NCBI RefSeq assembly: GCF_036850765.1
Contig: NC_089492.1
Span: 290,010,590 to 290,074,589, forward strand
Direction of reading: 5' to 3'
Origin: Saccopteryx bilineata
Taxonomy: Eukaryota > Chordata > Mammalia > Chiroptera > Emballonuridae
Length of the DNA: 64,000 bases
In this document: positions 21,636-34,020 of the stretch, one piece after another
How the letters are laid out: every line of letters starts with the position of its first letter
Position numbering within the stretch: the stretch's first letter is position 1
Program-made: the position numbers and the translations under genes
The notes under the pieces: model-generated
What the model saw: the letters and a program-made list of their open reading frames with translations, nothing else
Told to the model about the DNA's origin: nothing
The model's database searches: none

Positions 21636-22030
21636 AAAAAAAAAAAAAAAATTAAAAACATTAAGGCAAAAATCCATCTAACACAGGACAAATGACCCTT
21701 TGAAAAAAGTTTATGGTTTAGTGGCATTTAGTCCATTCCCCCATGTTGCATAACCACCATTGCTGTCTTGTTCCAAATATGTTTGTGACCCCAAAGGAGA
21801 CCCTGTACCTATTAGCTGTCACTGCCTGCTCCCCCCCTCCCCGCCGCCACCTCAGCCTCTGGCAACCACAAATCTACCTCTGACTATGAATTTGCCTCTC
21901 CTGGACATTTCAGGTAAATGGAACCGGAAGCCACGAAACTGCTGTGTCTGGAGTCTCCCACGGAGCTCAGGTTTCAAGGTCCTCGTCTAAGTGGCTGCGG
22001 GTATCAGGATGTCTTCCTTTCCGCCCCGTC
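21636..22030 (+). mobile_element. L1M 3' UTR fragment
   Basis: After an A-rich run the phrases GGTTTAGTGGCATTTAGTCC, ATGTTGCATAACCACCATTG, CTCAGCCTCTGGCAACCACA, CTATGAATTTGCCTCTCCTG and GGACATTTCAGGTAAATGG appear in L1M order. Related copy at 26605-26960. Confidence 0.75.
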
Positions 22031-23334
22031 CTATGAAAACGCCATGATGTGTTCCTGCATTTGTGAGTCTACGGACACTTGGGTTTGTTTCCAGCCAGGA
22101 CATTTTCAGGTGCAGATGTAGCACGGAGTGGGCATGGGCCTTTTGGAATGCCCCTTTCCCATGGCTGTAGCTCACGGCTGGGCCTTGGACATGGGTGCAG
22201 GGGCCTCTCCGGGCCCCGCCTCCAGCGTCTTCGGGCCTCCCTGTGAGCACGGGAGCGGAGGTGCTGGTGGTCTGAAGTCACAAGCTATTTGGAGCTCCTC
22301 TAGCTTGCTTGGTCTCAACCTCACCTTCAGGAAATCAGAATGGGTATTGAAAAGCAGAGTGAGCCTGGCCCGGCGTGGGCGGGGGCAGGGCAGGGATTCC
22401 GGGAGGTCTCTATCCTGCAGCCAGGGTCACGCTGCTGCCTCATCCATCCGGGCTGGAGGCCAAGCTGCCTGGTTCACCTCCCAGGATGCAGCTGTCCTGC
22501 TCACAGTCCTCCTGAAGGTGTGAGCCCTTCCTGCTGATGCCAAAGTTGTGACTGAGGACAGATCTCCGCAAAGGTCACCCAACTCTACTCTTCAGACTCA
22601 AGGGCGCGAGAGGCAGGCATGTGGTGGACACAGGGACGGGCAAGCTGGCTGCTCCTGGGCCCTTCTCCTCTCCTGGGCCTTCCAGAAGTCCACATAGCCC
22701 ATGCACATGGTCCCAACGGGCTGGCAGCAGTGACCGGACCCTCTTCCCTATCCCAAGCCCTGCTCATACCCCCTCCTCCAGGCAGCCAGCCTCAGTCCTT
22801 GCCTTTGCAGGCAGGGAAGCTGAGCAAAAATACCTGGGAACATTACAGACAGTGCCCCCTTTGGGCTGCTCCTGCTCACACTTGTTGTCTGCAGGAGTCA
22901 CACGCCAAATTCTGGAGTGGTGATGAGCAGAGCCCAGTGCCCAGGGAAGATGGAGTGGGCAGGACTTGCTTGCAGTGAGGACTGGACGGGATCCCTTCCC
23001 TCACTGTGCTGCCCCCCCCCGCCCCACCCCCTCCTCACCCAGGGGGCAAACCCGCTGCCTCTGCCCCCTCTGCAGGGCTGCTGCAAGGACCGAGGCCATG
23101 GGGCTGTGGGCACAGTTTACAGAGGGAGGCAGCTGCAACTGCCTATCAGGGATGCTCACTCACTTCTTCCTGGATCTCTGAGTGGCTGGCTGTGAACAGG
23201 AATTTCTATTTGTGTTTATCTTGGAAGGAACAAAGCGGAGGGTCTTATTCTGGGTCCCTGGGGCTTCAGGGTCTCCTCAGGGCTGGGTGATTAAGTCCTC
23301 TATGTGACTGCAGTGAAGGGAATGTAAAGGTGCA
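22031..23334. other. Unassigned GC-rich DNA
   Basis: Open frames up to 131 residues (22128-22523) are GC-driven and overlap other frames. C-run at 23013-23022. No exon or repeat recognised. Confidence 0.4.
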
Positions 23335-23770
23335 GTACGGTCCCAAAACAGTTGATTTTGAGTTGATCCTGGGTGGGCCTGGCCTAAACAGGTGAATCCT
23401 TAAAAAGTACGTGGCCCTTCCAGAAGTGAGATGTTCTGGCTTTGAAGAAGCATGCCATCTTGTGTGAGAGTGCCAGGTAGCTCAGCCCGAGGGTGGTCTG
23501 CAGGGACTGAGGGGGAAAGACCTTGGTCCCACAGGGGCTAGGAATTAAAGTCCTCTGATCATACGAATTGGGCAGGAAGAGGATCTCGGGTTCCAGGTGA
23601 GAATGAGGCCAGCGGACACCTTGGGTTCAGCCTCTGAGACCTTGGGTAGAGGACCCAGCTTCCCTGTGCCCAGATTCCCGACCCAGGGATGCCGTGAGGT
23701 GACAGGTGTCTACTGCTGGAAGCCACCAAGTCCGTGGGAATTTGTTATGCAGGAACTGAAAATCATACGG
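23335..23770 (+). mobile_element. Ancient solo LTR, MaLR-like
   Basis: LTR-style wording: GATCCTGGGTGGGCCTGGCC, GGTGAATCCTTAAAAAG, GCTTTGAAGAAGCATGCC, CAGCGGACACCTTGGGTTC, CTCTGAGACCTTGGGTAGAG, GACCCAGCTTCCCTGTGCCC and GGGAATTTGTTATGCAG. No gag, pol or env sequence accompanies it. Subfamily not certain. Confidence 0.65.
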
Positions 23771-26230
23771 CGACATAAGGTGCGCTGCCCCGTCGAGAAG
23801 GTACAGGCGGTTACAGTCAGTGTAGGATTTCTTTCTTTGTTTAATTCATTTCTATTCATTTTTGGGATGATTCTTCGCTTAGGTGTTAAGTAGTTTCTTC
23901 TCTCCGTCTCGCGGTGTGGTCAAGTCTGATTCTCGAGGCACGCAGACTGCTGTCCTGAGCCCCGGCTCCGGTCTCTTCTGGGCTGCCCCGTCTCTTCTCC
24001 TCTCACGTGTGATCTTGTGGCTTCAAAGGCTCATGACACGTGCAGAGAGAGCCAAAGATGAAACACCCATCTGTGTTTATTCCGGGAGACCCGTCCACAA
24101 ATTCATGAACTCAGGTTCTAGTTGGCTTTCTGTGGGCTGACAAAATCGGCCACTTGCTTGTTTTAAACAGGGTGGTCTTCCATTGAGGCTGCTGACGTTC
24201 ATGATCAAGTGAAGGTTTGCGTAAATATAGGCAGAGCATATATGAAATTCATGTGTTTGGTGTGTTGAAACTGAGGGTTGGGTTCTCCCAATCTTCCCTG
24301 CGATGGGACAAGCTCCACCTTGACAGCTCACCTTCCTCACCAGCCCCCTTGTCCCCCGCTCCTGGAGCTGGGAGGGGAAGCCCTCACACTGCTCGTGAAC
24401 CCAGCATGGCTCGGGCACCCAGAGGGGCAAGGACAGAGCGGCCCAGGCAGGGTCAGCATGGGCAGCCACCATCTCTCTTGCCCTTGTTTCTGTTTCCTTC
24501 TGTTCTTCTTCCTTCTTTCCTGTCCTGTGGCCCAGGATTGTCCACTGTCTATGTGGCAGCCACTAAGCCTGCTGGTCACAGGCCGCCTGCTTGGACACGC
24601 AACTTCTCGTGGCTGCAACTCAGCATTCCCAGAAGAGGGGATCTGGTCACTCCTGTCAGGTCAGGTGTGGGCCCCTGGTCCGGTCAGGTGCATTTGATGG
24701 TGGGACCACTGGGAATAAGTGGGTTGCCATGCTGACCCTTGTGGATGGGGCACAGCATCCAGAGGGGACTGTGATCTCTGCCTCGTGGGCAACGGTATCA
24801 ATGGGACAGCCTTTGCAAGATCCCCAGTCATGGCCGACTGTCCAACCCAGGGGCTGAGGGTCGGAGGGTCCTCCATGGTCAACTTGCCAACCGAGTACGG
24901 TCTGAGTGGATGCCCCTGTGTGTGAACCACCTCTACTTCAGAGCCTCCCGAGTCTGCAGACACATAGTACCAACTGGTTAACGGAGACGGTCAAAGCACG
25001 TGTGGTGTTCAGACACCCACTGCGGGCCAGGCTGTAGCTAGCTGTCCAGGGATTGGCTTCAGCGGGTCTGCTGGGGCGTGTCCATCACAACGCTGTCCCT
25101 TCATGTGAAGATGAAGGCCATTCTTAGAGGTAGACACGTTCCCACTCAGAACCAGGCAAGTTGCGCGGGACCCAACCTTGCCTCTGACCTGGTCGCCTCC
25201 TCCTGGTCATTGGTGACGAGGGCCTGTCCCTACCAGAGAGCACATCCTGCATGTTTGGAAACATGCCAGTGTGTTTACCCAACACTGTCACCTGAAGTTC
25301 TGCTGGCCTCGCTGCATGTCTCCTTTTAAGGTTAAACGAGAGACGATTAGACACACAACATTCCCGCAACACGAGTGACCCTGCCCAGTGATCTCAGTCT
25401 CAGCTAGACCGAGGGATTCAGGAACAAAGTAACGGCTGGGCAAAACGCACGTTCGCCCAGTACCCAAAAGTAAAGAAACAAGCCTCTGGGTGGAGGTGGC
25501 AAAGCCCAAACACACCGTGTCCGGACACGACACCGCTGAGGCGGATGACACAGGGCCATAGGAAGCAGAGGCGGCTGGGCCATGCGTCTCCCTCACCCGT
25601 TCCCATGGATGGATGGCACGTGAGGGATGGCCGGGGAGGCGGTGAGTAAAACCCCATCCTTCACTTCCCTGGGAATGCTGGCTCGTTCGCTCCCATGGAG
25701 ACCTTAATGAAGACAGATTGCATGGCCAGCAGTGGGGGTGGGGGGGTGGCTGGGGCAGGTACGCTTCTCCACACCTTTAAATTCTACCTGCAGCCCCAGA
25801 GGTTTCTGAGATGAATGGCGAGAAAACATCCACAGCTTTTTTTTTTTTTTAATCGGGAGTCCACGCTGACGGCTCCACGCTGATGCAAGGTGTCCCTGGC
25901 CCTGGCTGCCCTCCCACGGCCACCAGGCACCTCTCCCACTCTGGGCGCCGGGCGCAGAGCCACAGCGAGGGGTTGTGTGTTTTCGGGTCCATTTCCCTTC
26001 CCTGAGCTTCAGGATTTCACTGGGCAGAGCTCGTAGTGCATCTCCAGCCCCGGCGCCCAGCAGAACGCTCAGCATGTGATGTGTCTTTAAGAAGAGACTG
26101 TTTAATGGAGGACCGAGTGGCCGGGCTGAAAAGGGACTCACTGCTGGGGGGAGGGACACAAAAGGCATGTAGGGGACCAGGTCTAGGCATTGAAAGTCAT
26201 ATTTGTGTATGTGTGTGTCGGGGGGGGGGG
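23771..26230. other. Unassigned; low-GC block at 24060-24250
   Basis: 24060-24250 is repeat-free-looking and lower in GC, a weak candidate conserved element. The rest is GC-rich with overlapping open frames (up to 172 residues at 24217-24735) and no recognisable product. T run at 25838-25850. Confidence 0.35.
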
Positions 26231-26602
26231 TTACTACAGTCTGAACGTTTGTGTCCCCCTAAATTCATATGTTGGCATCTTACCCCCCTCTACAGGGTGA
26301 TGGTCGTAGGAGATGAGGCATCTGAGAGGTGATTAGGTCATAAGGATGGAGTCCTTATAAGTGAGATTAGTGCCCTGATAAGAGGGACCCCAGAGAGCTC
26401 CTGGGCCTCTTTGCGCTGTGGGAGGGCGCGCAACGAATGTGTCGGTCTGCAGCCTGGAGGAGGGCTCCCACCAGAACTGGACCAATGCTGGCCCCCTGAC
26501 CTCAGGCTTCCAGCATCTGGAATTGTGAGAACAACATTTCTGTTGTTTTCAGCTCCCTGGGCTGGGGTAGTCCTGTCGCAGCAGCTGAAATGGACTGAGA
26601 CA
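26231..26602 (+). mobile_element. MaLR solo LTR (MST-like)
   Basis: Begins TTACTACAGTCTGAACGTTT, then GTCCCCCTAAATTCATATG, GAGAGGTGATTAGGTCATAA, AGGATGGAGTCCTTATAAG, ATTAGTGCCCTGATAAGAGG, CCCCAGAGAGCTCCTGGGCC, AATTGTGAGAACAACATTTC, and ends TGAAATGGACTGAGACA. Near full length (about 372 bp) for an ERVL-MaLR LTR. Solo copy, no internal retroviral sequence. Confidence 0.85.
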
Positions 26603-26604
26603 GC

Positions 26605-26960
26605 GGAGGAAGAGACATGTCCTAAAACTGACCATTCTAACCATTTTTGGTGTACCGTTCATGGCATCAAACTACATTCCACCCTGTTGTGCCACCATCA
26701 GCACGATCCATTTCCAGGGTCTTTTCGTCTTCCCAAACTGAAAATCTGCCCCGTGGAACACTCACACTCACTGCCCACCCTGCTCCCCCAGCTCCAGCCA
26801 CCACCGTCTGCTCTCTGTCTCCGTGGACAATCCCTGACTCCCCCAGGGACCTCCTAGGAGCGGATGCCGGCAGAATCTGTCCTTTGGGGCCTAGGTGCGT
26901 TCTCATTGTGGCACACGTCAGAACCTCCCTCCTCTCTAAGGCCGAGTGCCGTCCCACTTT
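26605..26960 (+). mobile_element. L1M 3' UTR fragment
   Basis: AACTGACCATTCTAACCATT, GTGTACCGTTCATGGCATC, TTGTGCCACCATCAGCACG, CCTGCTCCCCCAGCTCCAG and CTCCGTGGACAATCCCTGAC follow the same L1M segment as 21636-22030. Directly abuts the LTR at 26231-26602, so the LTR may have inserted at its edge. Confidence 0.7.
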
Positions 26961-28554
26961 GTGCTGAGTGCAGGGGCCCCTTGACTGCAGTGCCTGTGCC
27001 CCGGGGTTGGCTGTAACCTGAGTGGGGGGCCGCAGGGCTCTGGAGCTGAGCCCGCCTGGGGGCGATGCCGGCTCTCCCCCTTATCCAGGGCAGACTCGGG
27101 TGCTCTCTGAGCCCCGGGAAATGGGGCAGAGGCCGAGGCCAGGGACTGAGGGTGCTAAGGTTCCTATGAGGGGAGGGAACACTAGGACTCCATCGATTTT
27201 GGGGTGGGGGCAACAGAGAGCAAACAGAGAGTGAAACAGGGACCTGCCGTCCCCTTCCCAGCCACAGACAGACCTCTAGCTCCAGCCAGGTACCCCACCT
27301 GTTGTCTGTCCCCCTGCATGTGGGCTTCCCCAGCGGTGGCCGCCTGCGCCAGCTCCGTGGTCCCTACCTCCCATCAACACTCCGGGTCTGCCTGTTCCTC
27401 CTCAGCGGCCAGGCGGAGGACCTCTCAGTGTCAGGGCGTCTGGGCCAAATTAAAACCAGTGACCTGCAAATTAAGGGTCCCAAATCCCATTACCGGCTCC
27501 ACAGCTGCCTCTCCCCCCTCACTCACTGCTATCCTCTCTCAGGTGGGGGGCCTGTCAACAGCTGTTAGAGCCGCTGGGTTACGGAGATGTCACCGGGTGG
27601 GCCACCGGCACCATTTTCCGCAGATAGAATTTGCCTTCCTATTTGTGCAAGTTATTTCTTTTTAAAGTGATTTCCCATTTTGCTCCTGCCCCCTGCCCCC
27701 CCTCGTCCTTCCTGTCTGTGTTGGGAACATTCTTATTGAGGGTGAGACTGGGGAGCTGCTGTCAGCCCGGAGTTGGATCAAGGGGACTAGACAAGTGTGT
27801 CGAAATGTGCCATGACCCATCGAGGCTGTTTTTCCACAGGGGGAATTTGCAGGCCTGGATTAGGGTCAGAGGCAGCTTCACAGTGTAAAATAGGTTCAAA
27901 GTGTTTTCCTGGTCTTTGATACGAGGCAGTGCATCCCCGGGGTTTGATGGGTGGCCTGGTGGCAGGTGACGGAAGCTGGGGTGCAGGGGACCCCTGAGGA
28001 GTCCGAGTTACTCCCTTGGGGAATGTGTGGCCCACTCGGGCCCCTCCAGCCCGAGGAGGCAGAGATGAGGCTGGCCTGCTCTGTGGCCTAGAACTCCGAG
28101 TACCTTGGCCCTGGAGTGCACTGTGACGTGCCTCTGTATGACCTGGGCCACCACCTTCCTTCCTCCCTGGGCCTTGGCCCCATCTGTGAAATGGGAAGGC
28201 TGGGTCCCCGGAGTACCAGGATCCTGTGGGGTCCCCTGTCTTCCCCACGTGGAGCGTGGCCAGCCCCTCCCGTGAACCTCAGCGGGGAGGGACTGTGGGC
28301 TCTGACCCCTCTCTGTTTCTGCTCTGGAACACAGAGCTGGGCTTCGACAGCCAGTTTCTGTCCAGTGGCCAGTCTCTCTCCCTTCCCATCCTGAGGCTTG
28401 ACCTCAACATTCACTGGGGAAAACTTGCCAAATAGTTGCTACGCAGGAAGCCAGTTTGGACATCCAAGGTGGATTTTGAAGACAAAGACTTGTGGTTTGC
28501 ACCAGGGGTGGGCCCAACGGATGGGAAGGGCATCTCTTCCGAGCTGGGTGGAGG
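26961..28554. other. Unassigned GC-rich DNA
   Basis: No exon or repeat recognised. Open frames up to 153 residues are overlapping and uninformative. Confidence 0.4.
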
Positions 28555-28772
28555 TCACTGGGATTGCTGGCTCAATCCTGAGGGTGTCGCTTGACCTCGA
28601 GGTGACCAGTTTTAAGCCCCATTCAGGGCACGTATGAGAAACAACCAATGAGTGCACCACCAAATGGAACAATGAAGTGGAACAAGGAGTTGATGCTTCT
28701 CTTTCTCTCTCCTCCTCCTCTCCTTCCTTCTCTCTCTATCTCTCAAAAAAAAAAAAAAAAAAAAAAAAAAAG
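28555..28772 (+). mobile_element. tRNA-derived SINE with long A tail
   Basis: Plus-strand SINE with a decayed A-box-like start (GATTGCTGGCTCAATCC), the body words GAAACAACCAATGAGTGCAC and AAGGAGTTGATGCTTCTC, a CT-rich stretch (28700-28744) and an uninterrupted A tract (28745-28771). Body shared with the SINE at 11841-12031. A target duplication was not found by eye. The long pure A tail suggests a relatively young insertion. Confidence 0.8.
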
Positions 28773-31239
28773 AAAGCTTGATTGTCATCCAATAGGAAGT
28801 GACAGATCTGAGATTCAAACACAGGCCTCTGTGTCCTCTGCATATTCACCCCCATGTCACCTGTCCCCCAGGCCCCAGGCCCCATGGCTCAACCCGTTCT
28901 GACACTTCCTGTGGCATCTGTGGCTTGAAGCTGTCCCAAGGTTTTTTTTTCAGCCCCAGCAGGTGTCGGCTCTCGGACTTTCTGGACAAACCTAAATGGG
29001 TTGGGACGGTGGTCAGGTAGGCGGTGTGTGGAGGTGAGGGTGGCCTACCTAGACCCTCCATGACTGTGACTCTCTGGGCGAATCCAGTGCTCTTAGTCCC
29101 TGCTGTCCCAGTCCCTGCTGTCCCCCCAGGGCCGCCCAGCCCGTGTTCTTGTGTTCCCACCCCCACTCTGTCCCCTGACAGCATCTCCTTGAGAAACAGG
29201 ACAGGCTGATGCCCCAGGCGGAGCTTCCCGCATCCTTCGATTTCAAGCTTCTCAGGTCCTCCCTTGCCGGGAACAGAACACGACACGCTGCATGAATCCC
29301 GTTACGCAATTTGCGGCTCTGCCGCCAGAGCACCCTGTGTGACACCCGAGGGCGCGGGCGGCAAGCTGGGGATGAGTCCACCACTGTGAGCAGCAGAGCT
29401 GAGGGGCGGGGTGGGGAAGACGGCAGAAGGCCACTCTCTTGCTGCTTCCCTGGGCGGCTTCCTGCTCACCGTGGGCTGTCTCCTTCCTATCCCTCGAGAA
29501 GAGATGGCACACGACAGGGATGGGCTGTGCCGCCGCAGGGCCCCCTTTTCCGGAATCCACACAGCCCAACACACTGCCCTCACTCCTCTGGGGCCAGCGT
29601 GAAAGAGGGAGTCTGGATGGAGTCACCGAGGGCCGGGCAATGCTACCCAATGGTTAGACACCGACTGGGCCAGAACCCAGCTAGGATGGGCCCACCTCCT
29701 TCTCACCACTTCAGAGCTGATGCTTGGCCTCAGTTTCTCCACCCGCCACATGGAGATCATGGCTGTGCTGATCTCACGGAGAGTTGAACAGGTTTGGGGA
29801 GTGTCAGGAGTCCCTCAGCAAAAGGCACCAAGCGTAGGGGTGTGCAGGGGCCTGGGGACCCTGTGCCCTGTAAGAAAGTGGGACAGAGAAGAAGGTGTGC
29901 TTGTCACGACAGACTGGGCTATCTCGAGGGATGGGGTTCATGGGCCCCCGGGACTCTTTCTCACAAAGGAGACCTGGACAGACACATGGCATTCTGGCTG
30001 AAATTTCCAGAAGGCTCATGTTTGTTAAGAGCCCCCGAAATGTGTCCATAGAGATGTCAGTTCCTGCCCCAGATCCTCAGGGCTGCATCAAGAAGTCCTC
30101 CTGTCCTCCGGAGATGGTGGAGGCCTGGCACCTGGAAGGGCAGCTCCTCTGTCCTTGGCACAGACCGTGCTGCCTGCCCCCTCACCTGCCGAAGGCCCTG
30201 GGCAGTGGGCAGCAGCCAGGACAGGGCGCTGGAGTCAGAGGCCTGGCCTGAACTCCAGTTTTGGTCTGTGAGGCAGTGGGCGCCTTGCTTAACTTCTTGG
30301 TGCCAGGAGGTAGGGCTGACAGTGGCGATTTGATGAAGGTTAACTGCACTGGGTATGGAATGTGCTTCCCACAGCTCCGATCAATGACTGTTAGCGATCC
30401 CACCATGACCCTCTTTGACAGAGGCTGACACAGCAGTTTAGATAGTTCTGGTCTGTGCGTGCGTCTGCTCCAGGGAGCCGGCTTCTGGCAGTGGGGGAGC
30501 TGTGCGGCTGTGGATCCCTGAGCTGGAGGAGCCTCCTCGGAAAGAGGGGCCAGTGCTGTTGGTTGAGTGATCTATGTTCCTTCTGTGGCGTCCCTGCTGG
30601 GCTCAGTGCCAGGGGTGCTCTTCCTCCCCGTCTCCTTCCTGTCTCTTGGGCAGGACCCTCAGCTGTGGCCAGTCTTCTCCCCAGGAGTTCTCTAGCTTTT
30701 CTGTGCCCGGGCTCTGATGCTGTTTCCAGGTGGAGGTGGTGAGCAGCCAGGGCCCGTTTCTGCGGGCAGTGAGTGCCCAACCTCTGTCCCTTTCCCTTGT
30801 CCTGTAGCCTCAGCGCAGACCTAAGAGTCCTGGCCATGCCTACCAGCCCCCAACTCTCCAGCAGCGAATTTTGATGTTCAGGCAGATGGTAGACACTGCT
30901 GTCCTCAGGTGTGGCCAGGGTAGGTCAGATGTGGACACTAACCAGCTGGGGAGTAAGGAGGACAGTGAGGGTGCTGGGCCAGGGAGCCACCTGGCAGCTG
31001 TTGACAGCACCCACAGGTAAGAGGGGAGGGGACGAGAGGCTGGAGGGGTGGGAGAGGAACTTTCACAAGGCTGTGGGGCTCAGCACTGGGTACTATGATG
31101 GTGAGGGAAGGCCTAGCTGGATGTCTGCCCTGTCCATCTCCGTAGTAACAAAAGAGCAAGTCATGTTGACGTTGACTGAGTATTTACTATGTGACCCTGC
31201 AGCGGAGACCAATAACATTTTATCTGCCTAGAACGGTGT
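28773..31239. other. Unassigned; MIR traces at 29715-29800 and 30230-30370
   Basis: MIR-like text: GCTTGGCCTCAGTTTCTCC (29722 on) and CCTGAACTCCAGTTTTGGTC with CTTGCTTAACTTCTTGGTG (30246 on). A TTGACTGAGTATTTACTATG phrase near 31170 is MIR3/L2-like. Open frames up to 158 residues (29311-29787) have no recognisable product. Confidence 0.4.
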
Positions 31240-31383
31240 CGTGTGCCATTGGCTGGCCAACTGCAGAACTCAGCCCCTCAGCCATGGTGATTGGCTCAGG
31301 GATTGGCACATGACCTAGGCAGGACCAATCAGATTCACTCCTGGAATTTTATCTGGAGTAATGGAGAAAGACGTGATCTCTCT

Positions 31384-31436
<53 letters not shown>

Positions 31437-31581
31437 ATAGCTGTAAGATAATAAAAGCCAGAACCTCCTGGTCTTCTGGTGGCCATCCTGCTATTATACG
31501 GAGAGAATCTGCCTGAAAGTGAAGCCAACATAGAGGAATGGGGAGCTGAGAGATTGGGAGAGAGCTAGAGAGATAGATAAT
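31240..31581 (+). repeat. Ancient interspersed repeat rich in CCAAT boxes (same family as 57100-57460)
   Basis: Text includes GCCATTGGCTGGCC, GTGATTGGCTCAGGGATTGG, GGACCAATCAGATTCACTCC, TGGCCATCCTGCTATTATAC, GAGAGAATCTGCCTGAAAGT and GAAGCCAACATAGAGGAA. The reverse complement of 57100-57460 follows the same order, so this is one old family present twice in opposite orientation. I recognise the wording from other mammals but not the name. Interrupted by a TC microsatellite. Confidence 0.6.
31386..31432. repeat. (TC)n microsatellite
   Basis: About 23 TC units, inside the ancient repeat. Confidence 0.95.
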
Positions 31582-31631
31582 GGAGAGAGAGAGAGAGAGA
31601 GAGAGATGGCACGTAAGCACATGTGTGTATA

Positions 31632-31681
<50 letters not shown>
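31582..31681. repeat. (GA)n (31582-31606) and (CA)n (31634-31681) microsatellites
   Basis: Two near-perfect dinucleotide tracts separated by 27 bp. With 31386-31432 they form a TC/GA/CA cluster within 300 bp that generates spurious Cys-Val and Arg-Glu frames. Confidence 0.95.
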
Positions 31682-31682
<1 letters not shown>

Positions 31683-33209
31683 CCCAGTGGCATCTTTGGA
31701 ACCGTAGGGGCCACCCCTTGGAGGTCCCAATCATGGAAGCATGTGCTAGGCACATCGTGTGCGTCATGAATTCCTGTTCTCACAACCACGCTAAGGGCAG
31801 GCATTCTTCCTCCTGCTTTCCCTGAGGGTGATTTCCATGGCTCAGAAGGCTCCCACTCCAGGACCCACAGCTATGGACAGCCGTGGACCCTGCCTTTCAG
31901 CTCCCAGCTAGCCACCCACCAAAGTCATCAAATGAGTAATTCATAGAATTAAGCTCATCCTGGCTGTTGGGATTGAGTTCAACTCCCCTTCCTTCTTGGG
32001 CATTTGTGTGCCCACATGGGCTGCACCTCCTGTTCCTGGGCATGTGCAGACGTCAAGCTCTTGGCCTTGGTGTTCATAGACGCTCCGTCAACATTGCCTC
32101 TTCAGACAGGTAGAAACATTCCCAGTACCATCTCTATGACCCTTTTAGGAGTTTGAAATGGGCCGGACCACCGTAAAGTTACTCAGACGGAGGCTTGTGA
32201 GAACAGAGCCTTTGGATTTCTTGTTCTCATTAGAAGCGATTTTCTTGTTTGATGTGAACAGAGACAGTCCTGTAACACCCAGGTCAACCTCTTCTTTGGG
32301 AAATTTTAAAAGAGGCCAGAGGCATTTGCTGAAGAAAGCAAACAAGTCCGGATTCTTGTCCCCATGTGGTAAACTCTGGGAAACATCAGAAGCTGCTACA
32401 TTTGTTCCTTGGCCCAGGAGAGATCAAAGCCACAGTTGGCCAAGATGATGTCAGCTCCAAAAACATCCCTCAGAAAATCGAGAAGGGGTCTGGTCAGTCC
32501 ACAGGGGGCCATGTGGGGGCTGGGGAGCCTTTCCTTGGATTCTATTGAACCCATGGTCCCTCCCCCTCTTATTCCTGCCCCAGGGTCCAGGCAGGGCTGG
32601 GGAGACAAAGCTGGCTCAAGTGCAGACTGTGGGGAGGGGGTGGTCAGGGGTGATGTTGGGACAGAGGCAATGCCAAGCCCTGCTTCTCATCGAACCCCAT
32701 CTGTCCCCGAGGTCCTGTGTCTGTCCCCGAAGGTAGTCAGCTCACTCGGTGCTGGGGACCGAAGGGAGCTGTCCTGGAGTGAGGTCCCCTCTCTTGGCCT
32801 CTCTCTTCCATCCATCACCTTCCCGGTGATGAGTACTGACCCGACTGCCTGTGTCCCGGGTGAGTGGAAACTGTGGGCCGTGGTTCCAGGGAGGGTCAGG
32901 ATCTCTAGCACAGCCCTGGACCCTCGACCCCTGTCTTAGATGAGGACCCCAAAAGCAAACGCTGAGACAAGAAGTGTGTGTGAGTGACTGATGCATACGC
33001 TGACTCCAGAAGGGGTCGTGGGGAAGGCATTGGGGTGCAGGCCACCAGGTTCTGTCCCCCTGGGGACCTCTGTGTGGTGGAGCAGAGCAGGTCCCTGGGC
33101 CCCTGGAGTCAGTGAGCTGCATCTAACACTCTTCCTATGAGGCAGGGGCCGTTGCCCCCCAGACAGCAGAGGTGGATGAGGACACATGTCCGGGCTTCCC
33201 CAGGGGCAG
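31682..33209. other. Unassigned; lower-GC block at 32130-32400
   Basis: 32130-32400 has fewer CpGs and no visible repeat, with an open 96-residue frame on the plus strand and a 66-residue one on the minus; no domain recognised. The remainder is GC-rich with overlapping frames (176 residues at 32409-32939). Confidence 0.35.
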
Positions 33210-33625
33210 ATTGGGTCCCCCAAGGATATGCTCAAGTCCAAAACCCGTCCCTGTGACTGTGTCCTTATTTGGAAATAAGGTCTTGCAGATGTAATCAAGT
33301 TAAGAATAGGTCACACTGCGTTAAGGTGGACCCTAATCCAACGACCGGCGTCCTTAAAAGAGGAGAAGAGACAGAGAGGAGAGGGAAGACATCTGTGGGA
33401 AGACAAAGGCAGAGACTGGGGAATGCGGTCCCAAGTAAAGAGCACTGGGAGCCACCAGAAGCCGGAAGAGGCAGGGAGGACCATGCCCTAGCGCCTTCCG
33501 AGGGAGCTCAAACCTGCTGGCGCCTGGGTTTCCGGCTTCTGACTCCTAGAACGGTGAGAGGATATGTTTCTGTTGTTTCCAGCCTCCAGACTGTGGGACT
33601 CTGGGGCTCATGCAGTAGCCGGGGA
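33210..33625 (+). mobile_element. MaLR solo LTR (MLT1-like)
   Basis: GTGTCCTTATTTGGAAATAA, GGTCTTGCAGATGTAATCAA, GGTGGACCCTAATCCAACGA, CCGGCGTCCTTAAAAGAGGA, CCTAGAACGGTGAGAGG and TTCTGTTGTTTCCAGCCTCC match MLT1 order. Solo and diverged, no internal sequence. Confidence 0.85.
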
Positions 33626-33904
33626 GCTGGCCTGTCAGCCTGACTGAAGAGTGGGCCGTGGGGGCAGGAGCAGGACTGGCTACTCAGAAGTGGCCAATGC
33701 CAAGGGGAGGGGACTGCATCCTGCATGCCTCTGCTCCTGTCCTGCTTGGAAGGTGACCAGGTCCTTTCCTGGATCGTGGGTGGCTGAGCATGATAGGAGC
33801 TCTGAACCCAAGGCTGGGACGTGCCGCCCACCCCTCTGTGGCTTGTGAGGAAGCTCCCCTGGACGGAGGAGGAGAGAGGAACTTGCAGCAAAAGGCCCAG
33901 GTCT

Positions 33905-34020
33905 GAATCCCGCCCGCACTGCTAACTTTCATCTCAGAGCCTCAGTTTCCTCAGCAGCACAGGAGGGTAATGGCAGCCCGCAGGGTAGAGGGGTGGAGGT
34001 GATACGTGTCATTGCCGAGG
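33905..34020 (+). mobile_element. MIR fragment
   Basis: GAATCCCGCCCGCACTGC, CAGAGCCTCAGTTTCCTCAG and GGAGGGTAATGGCAGCC follow the MIR core. Decayed. Confidence 0.6.

Noticed and set aside
26231..26602. Possible provirus associated with the LTRs at 23335, 26231, 33210 and 42560
   Set aside because: All are solo, diverged LTR-type copies; no internal retroviral sequence or paired LTR is seen, and the spacing and subfamilies differ.
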